Positions 44,808 to 58,815 are shown, counted from the first letter of the stretch. The stretch is 64,000 bases of DNA from Bradyrhizobium manausense (GCF_018131105.1 NZ_JAFCJI010000001.1:124001-188000), one strand, 5' to 3'. Numbers and translations: made by a program. Notes: generated from the letters alone by a model not told the origin.

Positions 44808-45716
44808 ATGGCCGAACAATTGAACGATCGCGAAAATTCCGGCCTGGCCGACAAGCTCTTGCAATATCTGCCAGCACGTTTCCGGCCGGGCACGGCGGTC
44901 GTGCCGGTTGTGCGGCTGTCAGGCGTCATCGGCGCGGTGACGCCGCTGCGTCCGGGCATGTCGCTCGCGGGCGTCGCGCGGGTGCTGGAGCGGGCGTTCG
45001 CATACCGGAACGCCAAGGCGGTGGCGTTGGTGATCAATTCGCCCGGCGGCTCGCCGGTGCAGTCGCGCCAGATCTATCTGCGCATCAAGCAACTCGCGGC
45101 CGAGAAGAAGCTGCCGGTGCTGGTGTTCGTCGAGGACGTTGCGGCCTCCGGCGGCTACATGATCGCCTGCGCCGGCGACGAGATCTTTTGCGATCCGTCC
45201 TCGATCCTCGGCTCGATCGGCGTGGTCGGCGGCAGCTTCGGCTTCCAGGAGGCGATCAAGCGGCTCGGCATCGAGCGGCGGCTGTATACGGCCGGTGCGC
45301 ACAAGGCGATGCTCGATCCGTTCCTGCCGGAAAACCCTGACGACGTTGCCAAGCTGAAGGCGCTTCAGCGCGAGATCCACCAGATCTTCATCGGGCTGGT
45401 GAAGGAGAGCCGGGGCGCGCGGCTCAAGGGCGCCGACGAGACCCTGTTCACCGGCGAGTACTGGGCCGGCGAGACGTCGATCGCACTCGGGCTCGCCGAC
45501 GGCATTGGCGATATCCGCTCAACTCTTCGTGCCCGCTATGGCGAGAAGGTTCTCACCCCCGTGATTGCGCAGCCGACCGGGCTGCTGTCCGGCCTGTTGG
45601 GGCGGAAATCGCCTGGCGCGAGCCAGCTTTCGGCCATGGAATCAATGGCCAGCCTGCCGGATGAGCTGATCTCGGCGGTTGAAACGCGGGCGATTTGGGC
45701 GAAATTCGGGTTCTAG
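44808..45716 (+). CDS. S49-family signal peptide peptidase (SppA/SohB-like)
   Basis: 302 residues. The ClpP-like fold has LVINSPGGSPVQSRQIY (oxyanion region), the catalytic Ser in VAASGGYMIACAGDEIF and a candidate catalytic Lys in AGAHKAMLDPF. There is no N-terminal membrane anchor visible, only a short amphipathic lead, unlike classical SppA. It degrades signal peptides or membrane protein fragments. Part of the group that continues to glyQS. Confidence 0.9.
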   Translation: MAEQLNDRENSGLADKLLQYLPARFRPGTAVVPVVRLSGVIGAVTPLRPGMSLAGVARVLERAFAYRNAKAVALVINSPGGSPVQSRQIYLRIKQLAAEKKLPVLVFVEDVAASGGYMIACAGDEIFCDPSSILGSIGVVGGSFGFQEAIKRLGIERRLYTAGAHKAMLDPFLPENPDDVAKLKALQREIHQIFIGLVKESRGARLKGADETLFTGEYWAGETSIALGLADGIGDIRSTLRARYGEKVLTPVIAQPTGLLSGLLGRKSPGASQLSAMESMASLPDELISAVETRAIWAKFGF

Positions 45717-45821
45717 GCGGAGGCCCTCCCGCGCCATTTGGTCCGGACTGAGCCAATTGCAGCGCAGCCCGGACTGCGCGAATATGCACGTGGGGGCTGA
45801 GCATGAGACAAGGATCGACCG

Positions 45822-46013
45822 ATGCCGCCGTTCGTTGCATTCGCGGGCGTCTTGGGCGGGCTTGCTGTGGTCCGCTGGGCGTACAAAACCGCACTCCGGG
45901 TCAACCAGGAGCTGGAGGAGATGCGCCTGTCGCGCGTCGCCGAGGCCGCCCCGATGGGGACCATCCAGACGCTGAAGCGTGACCCCGTGACGGGGGCGTA
46001 TAAGCCGGGATAG
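45822..46013 (+). CDS. Small protein with N-terminal hydrophobic segment
   Basis: 63 residues. Residues 3-17 (PFVAFAGVLGGLAVV) are hydrophobic, followed by a basic helix (RWAYKTALRVNQELEEMRLSR) and a short tail with TLKRDPVTGAYKPG, a pattern seen in small membrane-linked proteins of Bradyrhizobium. AAGGAT lies 7 nt upstream. Located between the S49 peptidase and glyQ. Function unknown. Confidence 0.7.
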   Translation: MPPFVAFAGVLGGLAVVRWAYKTALRVNQELEEMRLSRVAEAAPMGTIQTLKRDPVTGAYKPG

Positions 46014-46025
46014 CCGCCGCTATTC

Positions 46026-46104
46026 GTCATGGCCGGGCTTGTCCCGGCCACCCACGCGTTGCCGCATGAAGAACGTGGATGCCCGGGACAAGCCCGGGCA
46101 TGAC
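46026..46104. repeat. Extragenic palindromic repeat (GTCATG...CATGAC type)
   Basis: 79 bp with arms GTCATGGCCGGGCTTGTCCC / GGGACAAGCCCGGGCATGAC and inner CCACGCG / AACGTGG. Same design as 9755-9833 and 49268-49341. Lies between the small protein gene and glyQ. Confidence 0.85.
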
Positions 46105-46204
46105 GGAGACCAGCCCGAAACCGCCCCCTTTACCTTGATTCCCACCCCCGCCGTCGATACGGTCCCGCGCGATTCAAAACCCCCCGCGAGAGCCTGATCT
46201 GACG

Positions 46205-47140
46205 ATGGACGCCTCATTGCCCGCCCATATGCGCCCGGAACGCTCGTTCCAGGGCTTCATCCTCGCGCTCCAGCGGTTCTGGGCCGAGCAGGGCTGCGTG
46301 ATCCTGCAGCCCTACGACATGGAGATGGGCGCGGGCACCTTCCATCCGGCGACCACGCTGCGCGCGCTTGGGCCCAAGCCCTGGAACGCCGCCTATGTGC
46401 AGCCCTCGCGCCGGCCCAAGGACGGCCGCTACGGCGAGAATCCGAACCGGATGCAGCACTACTACCAGTTCCAGGTGATCATGAAGCCGTCGCCGCCGAA
46501 CCTTCAGGAACTGTACCTGAAGTCGCTCGCCGCGATCGGAATCGATGCCGCCGTACACGACATCCGTTTCGTCGAGGACGACTGGGAGAGCCCGACGCTG
46601 GGCGCCTGGGGCCTCGGCTGGGAGTGCTGGTGCGACGGCATGGAAGTCAGCCAGTTCACCTATTTCCAGCAGGTCGCCGGCGTCGAGTGCGCGCCGGTTG
46701 CAGGCGAGCTCACCTACGGGCTCGAGCGGCTCGCGATGTATGTGCAGGGCGTCGATCGCGTCTACGACCTCAACTTCAACGGCCGCGACGGCGATGCCAA
46801 GGTCACGTATGGCGACGTCTTCCTGCAGGCCGAGCGGGAATATTCGAAGCACAATTTCGAAGTCGCCGACACCGCGATGCTGTTCGAGCAATTCAAGATG
46901 GCTGAAGCGGCCTGCCGGAAATATCTCGACGCGGGCTGGAAGGATGACAAGCGCGAGGCGCATCTGATGGCGCTGCCGGCTTACGACCAGTGCATCAAGG
47001 CGAGCCACGTCTTCAACCTGCTCGACGCGCGCGGCGTGATCTCGGTGACCGAGCGGCAGAGCTACATTCTTCGCGTGCGCGAGCTGGCCAAGGCCTGCGG
47101 CGATGCCTGGATCCATACCGAAGCGGGCGGAGCGGCCTAA
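46205..47140 (+). CDS. glyQ: Glycine-tRNA ligase alpha subunit
   Basis: 311 residues. The class II catalytic core has [18 protein letters not shown] at the start and the ATP/Gly site [15 protein letters not shown] and [17 protein letters not shown]. It forms the alpha2beta2 glycyl-tRNA synthetase with GlyS. The stop codon shares one base with the glyS start (TAATG), a coupled arrangement. Confidence 0.98.
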   Translation: MDASLPAHMRPERSFQGFILALQRFWAEQGCVILQPYDMEMGAGTFHPATTLRALGPKPWNAAYVQPSRRPKDGRYGENPNRMQHYYQFQVIMKPSPPNLQELYLKSLAAIGIDAAVHDIRFVEDDWESPTLGAWGLGWECWCDGMEVSQFTYFQQVAGVECAPVAGELTYGLERLAMYVQGVDRVYDLNFNGRDGDAKVTYGDVFLQAEREYSKHNFEVADTAMLFEQFKMAEAACRKYLDAGWKDDKREAHLMALPAYDQCIKASHVFNLLDARGVISVTERQSYILRVRELAKACGDAWIHTEAGGAA

Positions 47141-49239
47141 TGCCCGATCTTTTGCTTGAACTGTTCTCGGAAGAAATTCCCGCGCGGATGCAGGCCAAGG
47201 CGGCCGACGATCTGCGCCGTCTCGTCACCGAGAAGCTCGTTGCCGAAGGCCTGGTCTACGAAGGTGCGAAAGCCTTCGCGACGCCGCGCCGTCTTGCGCT
47301 CACCGTGCACGGCATTCCCGCGCGCCAGCCTGACCTGAAGACCGAACGTCGCGGACCGAAAGTCGGCGGGCCCGATGCGGCCGTGCAGGGCTTCCTGAAA
47401 GCGACCGGGTTAAAGTCGCTGGATGAGGCAAAGATCCAGCGCGACCCGAAGGGCGATTTCTATATCGCGCTGATCGAGAAGGCCGGACGTGACGCGATCG
47501 ACGTGCTCGCGGAAATCCTGCCCGTCATCATCCGCACCTTCCCCTGGCCGAAATCGATGCGTTGGGGCGCGCGCTCCGGCAAGCCCGGCTCGTTGAGCTG
47601 GGTGCGTCCGTTGCATGCGATCATCGCGACTTTCGGGCCGGAGACCGAAGAGCCCGATGTCGTGAAATTCGAGGTCGACGGCATCGAGACCGGACAGACC
47701 ACTTACGGCCATCGGTTCATGGCACCGAGCGCGATCAGCGTGCGCCGCTTCGAGGATTACGAAGCGAAGCTGAAGGCTGCAAAAGTCATCCTCGATCCGC
47801 AAGCGCGCAAGGACATCATCTTCGCCGACGCCAAGGAATTGACGTTTGCGCAAGGTTTTGAGCTGGTCGAGGATCAGGTGCTGCTGGACGAGGTCTCGGA
47901 CCTCGTCGAATGGCCCGTCGTCATGATGGGATCGTTCGAAGCGGAATATCTCAAGATCCCGGACGAAGTGATCCGCGCCACCATCCGCAACAACCAGAAA
48001 TGTTTTGTGGTCAGGGATCCCAAGACTGGCAAGCTGACCAACAAGTTCGTTCTCACTGCCAATATCGAGGCGACCGACGGCGGCAAGGTCATCGTGTCAG
48101 GCAACGAGCGGGTGATCCGTCCGCGGCTGTCGGATGCAAAGTTCTTCTATGAGACCGATCTCAAGACGAAGCTCGAGGATCGTTTGCCGAAGTTCGAGCA
48201 GATCGTGTTCCACGAGAAACTCGGCACCCAGGCCGCGCGCATCAAGCGCATCGAACGCCTAGCCGCGGAGATCGCGCCATTGGTCGGCGCCGACGTCACC
48301 AAGGCAACGCGCGCCGCGCATCTGGCGAAGGCTGATCTGCTGACCGAAGTCGTCGGCGAATTCCCTGAAGTACAGGGACTGATGGGCAAGTACTACGCGC
48401 TGGCCCAAGGCGAGGACGCTTCCGTCGCCGCAGCCTGCGAGGAGCACTACAAGCCGCAGGGGCCTGCCGATCGCGTGCCGACCGATCCGGTCAGCGTTGC
48501 GGTGGCACTTGCCGACAAGCTCGATACGCTTGTCGGCTTCTGGGCCATCGACGAGAAGCCGACAGGCAGCAAGGATCCGTATGCGCTGCGCCGCGCGGCG
48601 CTGGGTGTCATTCGTTTGATCGCCGAGAATGCGCTACGTCTGTCGCTGATGAAGGTGGCTGCGTCCGCGCTTTCAGGTCTGTCGGTGAAGGCTGCCGATG
48701 CGCAGAAGCTTCCGAGCGATCTGCTCGCCTTCTTCGCGGATCGCCTCAAGGTGCAACTCCGGGAACAGGGCGCGCGCCACGATCTCGTCGATGCCGTGTT
48801 CGCGCTCGGCGGCCAGGATGATCTGTTGATGATCGTTCGTCGCGTTGAGGCGCTGGGCAAATTCCTTGAGAGCGACGATGGCAAGAACCTGCTCGCCGGC
48901 ACCAAGCGCGCCAGCAACATCCTCGCGATCGAAGAGAAGAAGGACAAACGCACCTTCGATGGTGCGCCGGATGCTGCGCTCTACAACCTCGACGAAGAGA
49001 AAGCGCTGGCCAAGGCGATCGGCGAGGTGAAGGCGGAAGCAGGCGCTGCCGTCGCCAAGGAAGACTTCGCTGCTGCCATGAGTGCGATGGCAAAGCTGCG
49101 TCCGCCGGTCGATGCGTTCTTCGACAAGGTCCGCGTCAACGACGACGATGCCAAGGTGCGCGAGAACCGGTTGAAGCTGCTGAGCGAAATACGCAACGCG
49201 ACGCGTGCGGTCGCGGACTTCTCGAAGATCCAGGATTGA
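47140..49239 (+). CDS. glyS: Glycine-tRNA ligase beta subunit
   Basis: 699 residues, starting [18 protein letters not shown], which is the conserved N-terminus. HD-like and tRNA-binding domains follow. With GlyQ it charges tRNA-Gly. It starts within the glyQ stop codon. A palindromic repeat follows downstream (49268), and no intrinsic terminator on the plus strand is visible. Confidence 0.98.
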   Translation: MPDLLLELFSEEIPARMQAKAADDLRRLVTEKLVAEGLVYEGAKAFATPRRLALTVHGIPARQPDLKTERRGPKVGGPDAAVQGFLKATGLKSLDEAKIQRDPKGDFYIALIEKAGRDAIDVLAEILPVIIRTFPWPKSMRWGARSGKPGSLSWVRPLHAIIATFGPETEEPDVVKFEVDGIETGQTTYGHRFMAPSAISVRRFEDYEAKLKAAKVILDPQARKDIIFADAKELTFAQGFELVEDQVLLDEVSDLVEWPVVMMGSFEAEYLKIPDEVIRATIRNNQKCFVVRDPKTGKLTNKFVLTANIEATDGGKVIVSGNERVIRPRLSDAKFFYETDLKTKLEDRLPKFEQIVFHEKLGTQAARIKRIERLAAEIAPLVGADVTKATRAAHLAKADLLTEVVGEFPEVQGLMGKYYALAQGEDASVAAACEEHYKPQGPADRVPTDPVSVAVALADKLDTLVGFWAIDEKPTGSKDPYALRRAALGVIRLIAENALRLSLMKVAASALSGLSVKAADAQKLPSDLLAFFADRLKVQLREQGARHDLVDAVFALGGQDDLLMIVRRVEALGKFLESDDGKNLLAGTKRASNILAIEEKKDKRTFDGAPDAALYNLDEEKALAKAIGEVKAEAGAAVAKEDFAAAMSAMAKLRPPVDAFFDKVRVNDDDAKVRENRLKLLSEIRNATRAVADFSKIQD

Positions 49240-49267
49240 TCGCGCGGTCGCTGCCTTACCCAACGCC

Positions 49268-49341
49268 GTCATGCCCGGGCTCGTCCCGGGCATCCACGTT
49301 CTTGGCGCGGCGTAGATGGCCGGGACAAGCTCGGCCATGAC
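49268..49341. repeat. Extragenic palindromic repeat (GTCATG...CATGAC type)
   Basis: 74 bp with arms GTCATGCCCGGGCTCGTCCC / GGGACAAGCTCGGCCATGAC. Same family as 46026-46104. It lies just after glyS. Confidence 0.82.
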
Positions 49342-49360
49342 GATGTTGAGAGAGCTCAAC

Positions 49361-49386
49361 AAAAAAGCCCCGCCCGGCGGGGGGAA
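49361..49386 (-). terminator. Rho-independent terminator of the DUF1236 gene
   Basis: Read on the minus strand: CCCCGCC-GG-GCGGGGC followed by TTTTTT. It is downstream of the DUF1236 stop codon (49468) by about 80 nt and faces glyS. Confidence 0.8.
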
Positions 49387-49467
49387 GACCGGGCAGGGCC
49401 TGATGTCCGATTACACTGCTCGCGCCAGCCTGATTGAAATGGCGCGACGGACATCCAGTCGAGAGCT

Positions 49468-49821
49468 CTAGTTCATCACCTCGACGATGCGCCGCGAGCG
49501 CGGCTCGACCAGCACCGTTTCGCCGTTCACGACGGTGTAGCGATAGGTCGTGGCGCCGAAACGTTGCGGCACGTCATAATAGGTGATGCCGGTTTCAGGT
49601 AACGTGCTGCCGACGACGACCCTGTCCGGGACATGGAAGGCCGGCACCCGCTGCTCGATGACATAGTCACGAAAAGCCGGCCGCTGCTCGACCGCAATCG
49701 TCGGGCCGCTATCGACCACGACGGGCGCGCGTCCCACCGTGATCCCGGTTTGCGCCTGCGCTGCGACGGGCGAGCCGATCGCGGCCGCGAGCGCTGCTAG
49801 GGCAAGAATCCTGTTCCGCAT
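49468..49821 (-). CDS. DUF1236-containing secreted protein
   Basis: 117 residues. A signal peptide (MRNRILALAALAAAIGSPVAAQAQ) is followed by a chain of about 93 residues with RAPVVVDSGPTIAVEQRPAFRDYVIEQRVPAF, the DUF1236 motif. These are typical of Bradyrhizobium and Methylobacterium, periplasmic and of unknown function. The ATG at 49821 has GGAG 6 nt upstream (an in-frame TTG at 49827 is less likely). Confidence 0.85.
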   Translation of the reverse strand: MRNRILALAALAAAIGSPVAAQAQTGITVGRAPVVVDSGPTIAVEQRPAFRDYVIEQRVPAFHVPDRVVVGSTLPETGITYYDVPQRFGATTYRYTVVNGETVLVEPRSRRIVEVMN

Positions 49822-49966
49822 GGGCAACTCCTTCGACGTGCTTTTGCGACGTGGTTTTACGGGACGCGCCAGTGGCGCGACCGGTTGCCAATGCTGCGTC
49901 GCGTGCGATGTTCCGAAAAAAGCCCTGCCGCATACGCGGCAATTTCGGGCAGTTTTCGCGAAGCGG

Positions 49967-49991
49967 GGAACTCGCGCGATCCTAGCGCGTC
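49967..49991 (+). promoter_or_regulatory. Near-match to EcfG promoter upstream of the DUF3096 gene
   Basis: GGAAC (49967-49971), exactly 16 nt, CGTC (49988-49991); the consensus second box is CGTT. The DUF3096 start is 68 nt downstream. One mismatch in the -10 element lowers confidence. Confidence 0.35.
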
Positions 49992-50058
49992 TCTACCCGC
50001 GGAACCCGGTCCGCTATGATCCGCCGGCGATTCGCCTCAACGCTCGGAAAGACAATCC

Positions 50059-50214
50059 ATGCACATCACCGTCGCCCACATCTCGCCGATCCTGTCCTTG
50101 CTCGCGGGTGTGCTCATTCTGATCATGCCGCGCCTGCTGAATCTGATCGTGGCGATCTTTCTCATCGTCAATGGAGCGATCGGGCTCGGTTTGTTGAAGT
50201 GGCTCCATCTCTAG
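50059..50214 (+). CDS. DUF3096 domain small membrane protein
   Basis: 51 residues (MHITVAHISPILSLL... to KWLHL) with two short hydrophobic segments (about 9-23 and 28-46) joined by MPRLLN. This matches DUF3096 (about 50 residues). It lies between the divergent DUF1236 gene and ppdK. It is too short for usual ORF calls. Function unknown; likely membrane-embedded. Confidence 0.8.
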   Translation: MHITVAHISPILSLLAGVLILIMPRLLNLIVAIFLIVNGAIGLGLLKWLHL

Positions 50215-50310
50215 GCCTTCATTTTCCGGAACTCTTCGACTTGCGCGGGCCCGCCCAAAATGGTGTAAGGCCCGCAATTTCCCGTTCCTCTCGCAGGTTG
50301 TGTGCAAGCT

Positions 50311-53259
<2,949 letters not shown>

Positions 53260-53283
53260 GACGAAATGCACGATTGAATTGAG

Positions 53284-53311
53284 AGAGGCGGGGGCAAGCC
53301 CCGCCTCTTTT
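53284..53311 (+). terminator. Rho-independent terminator of ppdK
   Basis: AGAGGCGGGG / CCCCGCCTCT 10-bp stem with a 5-nt loop, followed by TTTT. It starts 25 nt after the ppdK stop. Confidence 0.9.
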
Positions 53312-53337
53312 CATTTGGGAGGATGCTCTCTCCGCTC

Positions 53338-53419
53338 GTCATTGCGAGGAGCCCTTGCGAAGCAATCCAGACTGTCGCCGCGGACAGAACCTGGATTGCT
53401 TCGTTGCGCTCGCAATGAC
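53338..53419. repeat. Extragenic palindromic repeat (GTCATTGCGAG...CTCGCAATGAC type)
   Basis: 82 bp with outer arms GTCATTGCGAG / CTCGCAATGAC and inner GCGAAGCAATCCAG / CTGGATTGCTTCG. The second copy of the family at 42176-42252. Confidence 0.85.
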
Positions 53420-53716
53420 GGGATCTTGGAAGTGCGTCCCCATAACACTGGAACCGCGCGCGTCCCGTAATGATACGCACGTGCAAGAGTTTCTTCACCA
53501 TTCGCATTGACCGATTGTTTACCGCTTCACATGAGCCGGCATTTACCAACGCGCAGCATTGCCCTGTGAAAACACCTGACACCGCTTGTGTGTGTCGGCA
53601 GCGCAACGCCGATTAACGCCCCGGCAACCTAAATTAGATACTCACGATAAAGATCGAATTGCACGGATGTACTGGGTTCGATCGAGGACTGGCGTAAGCG
53701 TAGCGTGAGCGTATCG

Positions 53717-55177
53717 ATGTCAGTGTTGCGTAACCATCCGAAGGGCGCGCGGTTCGCGTCCTTCGGAATCGGTCTCCTGGTCTTCGCATTGATGCCACGA
53801 GAGACCGGATATCAGGACATAGGCTCGCTGCTGGCGCGTCAGCCCGGCGTCGCCGAGCGCTGGCAGAAGCAGGTGTTCTCTGCCGCTTCGTCCATTCAGC
53901 TCGCTACCTACAGTTTCTCGCGCCCGATCGGGACCTCCGTGCCGCAGAGCGCGATGGTTCGCCTCGCAAGCCTCGATGGCCGCGACGTCACCGGCTCTAT
54001 CCCGCGTAACCATGTGCTCCAGGCGCCGACGCGTTACCAGGCCTCCGATTTTCCCAAGGTCGATCGCGCGCTGAAGGGCGACCGTCTTGCCACCGTGACG
54101 CCCGCGCCGACGCCTGAGACGGGTGCGCCGGCTGCCGCGCCCCCGCAGCGAGATCCCGCGACCTCCAACAGCTCCGTATTTGGCGCCAAAACTGCCGAGC
54201 TGCCTGTCGCGCAGCCGCAGGCGATGTCGCCGGAGTCCGCCGCAGCGCTCGATCCCGAGCTTCAGGAAGCGATGCGTGCGCCGCCATTGGCTCAATATAC
54301 AAATCCGCCGAAAGCCGACGACAACGCGCTGTCCTTGGCCGCGCAGCCGCTCAACGCGCTGAAGCAGGCGACGGTCGCGGCCCCGCCGCGCGATCCTTTC
54401 AGCGTGAAGACTTCGAACCTGTTTTTCGGCAGTTCCTCCCTCGGCGGCGCCGCCGAGAGCATCGAGAGCTGGCAGCCCGGTGCCGAACCGCTGATCGTGA
54501 TGCCCGATCCCGACATGAAGCTGGCCTCGCTGTCACCGCCGAGTGAGGACGTCGGAAACGCGACCGAGAGCGGCGAGAGCGTGGCGCCGAAGGGCGAGGT
54601 CAACGCCGACAACCAGCGCTCCAAATCGCCGGCCGAGCGGCTGGCGCTCGACGAGAAGTCACGCGCGAAGTCAGAAAAGTGCCTCGCCGAGGCCGTCTAT
54701 TTCGAGTCCCGCGGCGAGGCCGTGCGTGGCCAGATTGCGGTCGCGCAGGTCGTGATGAATCGCGTGTTTTCGGGCAAATATCCCGACACCGTGTGCGGCG
54801 TGGTCTACCAGAACAAGTACCGGCACTTTGCTTGCCAGTTCACCTTCGCCTGCGACAACAATCCGGACGTGATCCGCGAGCCCGAGATGTGGGACCGCGC
54901 CAAAAAAATCTCGAAGGCGATGCTCGACGGCCAGATCTGGCTGCCCGAGGTCGGCAAGTCGACGCACTACCATGCCTATTGGGTGCGTCCGTCCTGGGTC
55001 GCCGAGATGAAGAAGATGTACAAGACCGGCGTGCACACCTTCTACCGGCCGCGCAACTGGGGCGACGGCAGCGAGGAGCCGAGCTGGGGCACACCGGCGC
55101 AGACCGCCGCGCTCTCGGCCGAACTCGTCCAAGAGGCCAAGAGCTCCGCCGAGATGGGCGTGACCGAGCGGCGGTAG
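53717..55177 (+). CDS. SleB-type cell wall hydrolase
   Basis: 486 residues. A short hydrophobic segment after MSVLRNHPKGARFASFG suggests a membrane anchor. A low-complexity Pro/Ala/Ser/Gln-rich stretch of about 270 residues follows. The C-terminal hydrolase domain (about 310-445) matches SleB (Hydrolase_2) with CLAEAVYFESRGE, the catalytic Glu motif, and VVMNRVFSGKYPDTVCGVVYQ. It cuts peptidoglycan. An in-frame GTG at 53705 is an alternative start. It converges on nadC with a 6-nt gap. Confidence 0.9.
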   Translation: MSVLRNHPKGARFASFGIGLLVFALMPRETGYQDIGSLLARQPGVAERWQKQVFSAASSIQLATYSFSRPIGTSVPQSAMVRLASLDGRDVTGSIPRNHVLQAPTRYQASDFPKVDRALKGDRLATVTPAPTPETGAPAAAPPQRDPATSNSSVFGAKTAELPVAQPQAMSPESAAALDPELQEAMRAPPLAQYTNPPKADDNALSLAAQPLNALKQATVAAPPRDPFSVKTSNLFFGSSSLGGAAESIESWQPGAEPLIVMPDPDMKLASLSPPSEDVGNATESGESVAPKGEVNADNQRSKSPAERLALDEKSRAKSEKCLAEAVYFESRGEAVRGQIAVAQVVMNRVFSGKYPDTVCGVVYQNKYRHFACQFTFACDNNPDVIREPEMWDRAKKISKAMLDGQIWLPEVGKSTHYHAYWVRPSWVAEMKKMYKTGVHTFYRPRNWGDGSEEPSWGTPAQTAALSAELVQEAKSSAEMGVTERR

Positions 55178-55183
55178 TCCGCA

Positions 55184-56062
55184 TCAAGCCGCGATATCCA
55201 GCGCACAGTCGAAGTTCGGCGCCGAATGCGTCAGCGCGCCTGACGAGGCGTAGTCGACGCCCGTCGCCGCGATCGCGGCAATCGAGTCCGGCGTGACACC
55301 GCCGGAGGCTTCCAGTTTCAAGCGACCTTCCGTCATTCTGACGGCCTCGCGCAGCGTCGCGATGTCCATGTTGTCGAGCAGCACTGCTTCGGCGAGGCCG
55401 GTGGCGAGTACCTCGCGCAGCTGTGCCAGCGTATCGACCTCGATCTCGATCTTGACGAGGTGGCCGGCATGCGCGCGGGCACGCTCCAGCACGGGGCGAA
55501 TGCCGCCAGCGACTGCGATGTGGTTGTCCTTGATCAGGATCGCGTCGTCGAGGCCGAAGCGGTGGTTGAAACCGCCGCCGCAACGCACCGCATATTTCTC
55601 CAGCGCGCGCAGTCCCGGCGTGGTCTTCCGCGTGCAGCAGATCCGCATCTTGGTGCCGTCGGTGCGCGCGACATAGTCGGCGGTGAGCGTGGCGATGCCG
55701 GACAACCGGCCGATGAAATTCAGTGCGGTTCGCTCTGCCGTGAGAATGGCACGCGCCGGTCCTGAGATCGTCAACACCTGTTGCCCGCGAACCACGCGTG
55801 CGGCATCGCGGATGGATGCGCGCACCTCGATGTCGGGCGAGAGCTTTTGCAGCGTCGCCAGCGCCAGCGGTAGGCCGGCGATGACACCAGACTGGCGCGC
55901 AACCAGGATGGCCTGCGCCTTGGTCGCTTCCGGGATCGTCGCAAACGAGGTGATATCACCGGCACGGCCGAGATCCTCGTCGAGTGCGCGATGCACGGCA
56001 TCATTGATGGCCAGCTGGGAAAGGAAGGCGTCGGGATAGAGCAGGGAGGTCGGGGTGATCAT
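55184..56062 (-). CDS. nadC: Nicotinate-nucleotide pyrophosphorylase (carboxylating)
   Basis: 292 residues. It converts quinolinate and PRPP to nicotinate mononucleotide. The active-site basic residues are in [26 protein letters not shown] (at about 162-188) and KDNHI; SGGVTPD is in the C-terminal PRPP region. It is the third gene of the minus-strand nadABC operon, 12 nt after nadB. Confidence 0.98.
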   Translation of the reverse strand: MITPTSLLYPDAFLSQLAINDAVHRALDEDLGRAGDITSFATIPEATKAQAILVARQSGVIAGLPLALATLQKLSPDIEVRASIRDAARVVRGQQVLTISGPARAILTAERTALNFIGRLSGIATLTADYVARTDGTKMRICCTRKTTPGLRALEKYAVRCGGGFNHRFGLDDAILIKDNHIAVAGGIRPVLERARAHAGHLVKIEIEVDTLAQLREVLATGLAEAVLLDNMDIATLREAVRMTEGRLKLEASGGVTPDSIAAIAATGVDYASSGALTHSAPNFDCALDIAA

Positions 56063-56074
56063 GAGAAGCTCCGT

Positions 56075-57682
56075 TCAGGCGATCATGGATTGCGCGGGGC
56101 GCGGTGTTGAATGCTCAGTGAGGCCGTGCGCAATCTCGTGCGCTTCGGCGAGTGTCGTCATCGTTCGCTGCGCGGGCGCGGGAACCTCCGACGGATAGTC
56201 GGTGCGGCAATGAGCGCCGCGGCTCTCGCGCCGGCTCCAGGCGGAGGCCGCCAGGAGCAGCGCCGCTGTTGCCATGTTGCGAACCGCAGTGTTTGTGGCC
56301 GTGTGCTCGATCGCAGCAAAGCTGCGAACGGCTTCCGCAAGCCCGTCGCGCTCGCGGATCACACCGACATTTGCGCTCGTCATCGCCCGCAGCCGCTTCA
56401 CCACGCTCGCATCCGGCGCGCCGTTGCGCGGTGTCACCAGCGCCTCGGGGAGATGGGCAGGCGAGGGGATCGCGCGACCTGCGATGTCGTCGGCGATACG
56501 CGCGGCATAGACCACGGCTTCCAGCAGCGAGTTCGAGGCGAGCCGGTTCGCGCCATGCATGCCGGTCGACGACACCTCGCCGCCGGCCCAAAGCCCGTCG
56601 ATCGAGCTGCGCCCCCCTGCGTCCACGGCAATGCCGCCCATGTGATAGTGCACGGCCGGCGCGATTGGGATGGCTTGCGTCGCCGGATCGATGCCGGCGG
56701 CGATGCAGCTTGCATACACCGTCGGGAATTTGTCCGCGAAGCGCGCCCCCAGCGCTTGCCGCGCATCGAGGAAGGCACCGCGCCCTGCCGTGATCTCGGC
56801 GAAGACGCCGCGAGCCACGATGTCGCGGGGTGCCAGCTCGGCGAGCGGATGAAGCGCCGTCATGAAGCGCTCGCCTCTCGCGTTGAGCAGCGTCGCGCCT
56901 TCGCCGCGCAGCGCCTCGGTTGCGAGCGGTGAGGGATCGCGACCGACCATCATCGCAGTCGGGTGGAACTGCACGAACTCCGGATCGGCAATCACGGCAC
57001 CGGCGCGCGCGGCGATCGCAAGGCCCGATCCGTTAGCCTCGGCCGGATTGGTGGTGACTGCATAGAGACGGCCGATGCCGCCGGTCGCAAACACGATCGC
57101 GCGCGAGGCGATCATCACTGGGCGCGCCGCAAAGTTTCCGGCCTCGCGCAGTTGAAGGCCGGTAACCGCACCGTCCTCGGTCAGTAGCGCTTCGGCAACA
57201 AAGCCTTCGACCAGCCGGATCGACGGCGTGCGGCGTACGGCCTCGCTGAGGGCGGCGATGATCGCCGCGCCCGCGCCGTCGCCGCGAACGTGGACGATCC
57301 GCCGGGCGGAATGCGCCGCTTCGCGGCCCACCGCAAGTCGCCCTTCGAGATCGCGGTCGAACGGCACGCCATAGGCGAGCAGATCGTGAATCCGAAGGCC
57401 AGCCTCGCGCGCGATCCCGAGTGCAACGGCCTCATCGACGATGCCGCCGCCGACCGCGATGGTATCGGCCGCGTGGGCTTCGGGACTGTCGCCTTCGGCG
57501 ACTGCGGCGGCGATGCCGCCTTGCGCCCACGCGGACGAAGCGCCCTGTCCGAGCGGCGCGGCCGAGATCAGCGTCACCGGTCGCGGCGCGAGTTTCAACG
57601 CGCAGAACAATCCGGCAAGGCCGCCGCCGACGATGACGACGTCGTCGGTGGAGCGGGTGAGGTTGTGGATGTTGTCTGTCAT
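56075..57682 (-). CDS. nadB: L-aspartate oxidase
   Basis: 535 residues. The FAD motif [30 protein letters not shown] and the C-terminal [20 protein letters not shown] with [15 protein letters not shown] are characteristic of NadB/SdhA. It oxidises L-aspartate to iminoaspartate for quinolinate synthesis. Second gene of the operon, 9 nt after nadA. Confidence 0.98.
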   Translation of the reverse strand: MTDNIHNLTRSTDDVVIVGGGLAGLFCALKLAPRPVTLISAAPLGQGASSAWAQGGIAAAVAEGDSPEAHAADTIAVGGGIVDEAVALGIAREAGLRIHDLLAYGVPFDRDLEGRLAVGREAAHSARRIVHVRGDGAGAAIIAALSEAVRRTPSIRLVEGFVAEALLTEDGAVTGLQLREAGNFAARPVMIASRAIVFATGGIGRLYAVTTNPAEANGSGLAIAARAGAVIADPEFVQFHPTAMMVGRDPSPLATEALRGEGATLLNARGERFMTALHPLAELAPRDIVARGVFAEITAGRGAFLDARQALGARFADKFPTVYASCIAAGIDPATQAIPIAPAVHYHMGGIAVDAGGRSSIDGLWAGGEVSSTGMHGANRLASNSLLEAVVYAARIADDIAGRAIPSPAHLPEALVTPRNGAPDASVVKRLRAMTSANVGVIRERDGLAEAVRSFAAIEHTATNTAVRNMATAALLLAASAWSRRESRGAHCRTDYPSEVPAPAQRTMTTLAEAHEIAHGLTEHSTPRPAQSMIA

Positions 57683-57691
57683 GTCACGCTC

Positions 57692-58795
57692 TCAGTTCTT
57701 CAAATTGATCATCCGCTCGACCGATCGTCGCGCGCGCTCCGCAAGCGTCGGATCGATCGTGACTTCCTCACTGAGCGTCAGCAGGCTTTCCAGGATATTG
57801 GACAGCGTGATGCGCTTCATGTGCGGGCAGAGATTGCAGGGACGCAGCATCTCGACGTCAGGCAGCTCGGCGCGCACATTATCGGCCATCGAGCATTCCG
57901 TGATCATCACCAGCCGACGTGGTCGCTTCTCACGCACCCAGTTGATCATGTGCGCGGTCGAACCGGTGAAATCCGCCTCGGCCAGCACGTCGGGCGGACA
58001 TTCGGGATGCGCGATGATCTGCACGGAAGGATCGGCGTCGCGGAAGGCGCGCAGCTCCTCGCCGGTGAAGCGCTCGTGCACTTCGCAGGCGCCCTTCCAG
58101 GCGATGATCTTCACATCTGTCTTCGAGGCGACGTAGGTCGCAAGGTAACGGTCGGGCAGGAAGATCACGCTTGGCGCGCCAAGGCTCTCCACCACCTGCA
58201 CCGCATTCGACGAGGTGCAGCAGATGTCGACCTCGGCCTTCACCTCCGCCGAGGTGTTGACATAGGCCACCACAGGCACGCCGGGAAATTTCTCGCGGAG
58301 CAGGCGCACATCGGCTCCCGTGATGCTGGCGGCGAGCGAGCAGCCGGCGCGCGAGTCCGGGATCAGCACCGTCTTGTCGGGATTGAGCAGCTTCGACGTC
58401 TCCGCCATGAAGTGCACGCCGCACTGAACGATGATGTCGGCCTTCACCTTGGTGGCCTCGACGGCGAGCTGGAGCGAATCGCCGCCAATGTCGGCGACGC
58501 CGTGAAAGATTTCGGGCGCCTGATAGTTGTGCGCGAGGATCACCGCGTTGCGCGCCCGCTTCAGCTGGTTGATCGCGTGAATGGTCGGCGCCATCAGTGG
58601 CCACTCGACCGGCGGGATCACGTGCTTGACGCGGTCGTAGATCGGAGCGGTGTCGCGCTCGACCTCGCTGCTCCATTCCAGGGATGGCCGCGTGAGCACG
58701 GAGCCGGCCCGCGCCGGCGCTGATCGGGCGGGGATGGTTTGGCCTTGCGGCCGGTTGGCAAAATCGTCAGGGCCGTAAATTCCAGCGATCGGCAT
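57692..58795 (-). CDS. nadA: Quinolinate synthase
   Basis: 367 residues. Three Cys for the [4Fe-4S] cluster are in [24 protein letters not shown] and [10 protein letters not shown]. It condenses iminoaspartate with DHAP to quinolinate. First gene of the operon. The ATG at 58795 has GGGAGG 5 nt upstream. Two palindromic operators lie upstream. Confidence 0.98.
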   Translation of the reverse strand: MPIAGIYGPDDFANRPQGQTIPARSAPARAGSVLTRPSLEWSSEVERDTAPIYDRVKHVIPPVEWPLMAPTIHAINQLKRARNAVILAHNYQAPEIFHGVADIGGDSLQLAVEATKVKADIIVQCGVHFMAETSKLLNPDKTVLIPDSRAGCSLAASITGADVRLLREKFPGVPVVAYVNTSAEVKAEVDICCTSSNAVQVVESLGAPSVIFLPDRYLATYVASKTDVKIIAWKGACEVHERFTGEELRAFRDADPSVQIIAHPECPPDVLAEADFTGSTAHMINWVREKRPRRLVMITECSMADNVRAELPDVEMLRPCNLCPHMKRITLSNILESLLTLSEEVTIDPTLAERARRSVERMINLKN

Positions 58796-58815
58796 CGAAG
58801 CCTCCCATGCAAACT

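Larger units (their letters stand above)
53260..53716. other. 457-bp intergenic region
   Basis: Contains the ppdK terminator (53284-53311) and the palindromic repeat (53338-53419). The last 250 bp before the SleB gene hold no gene and should contain its promoter; I could not place -35/-10 boxes with confidence. Confidence 0.6.
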
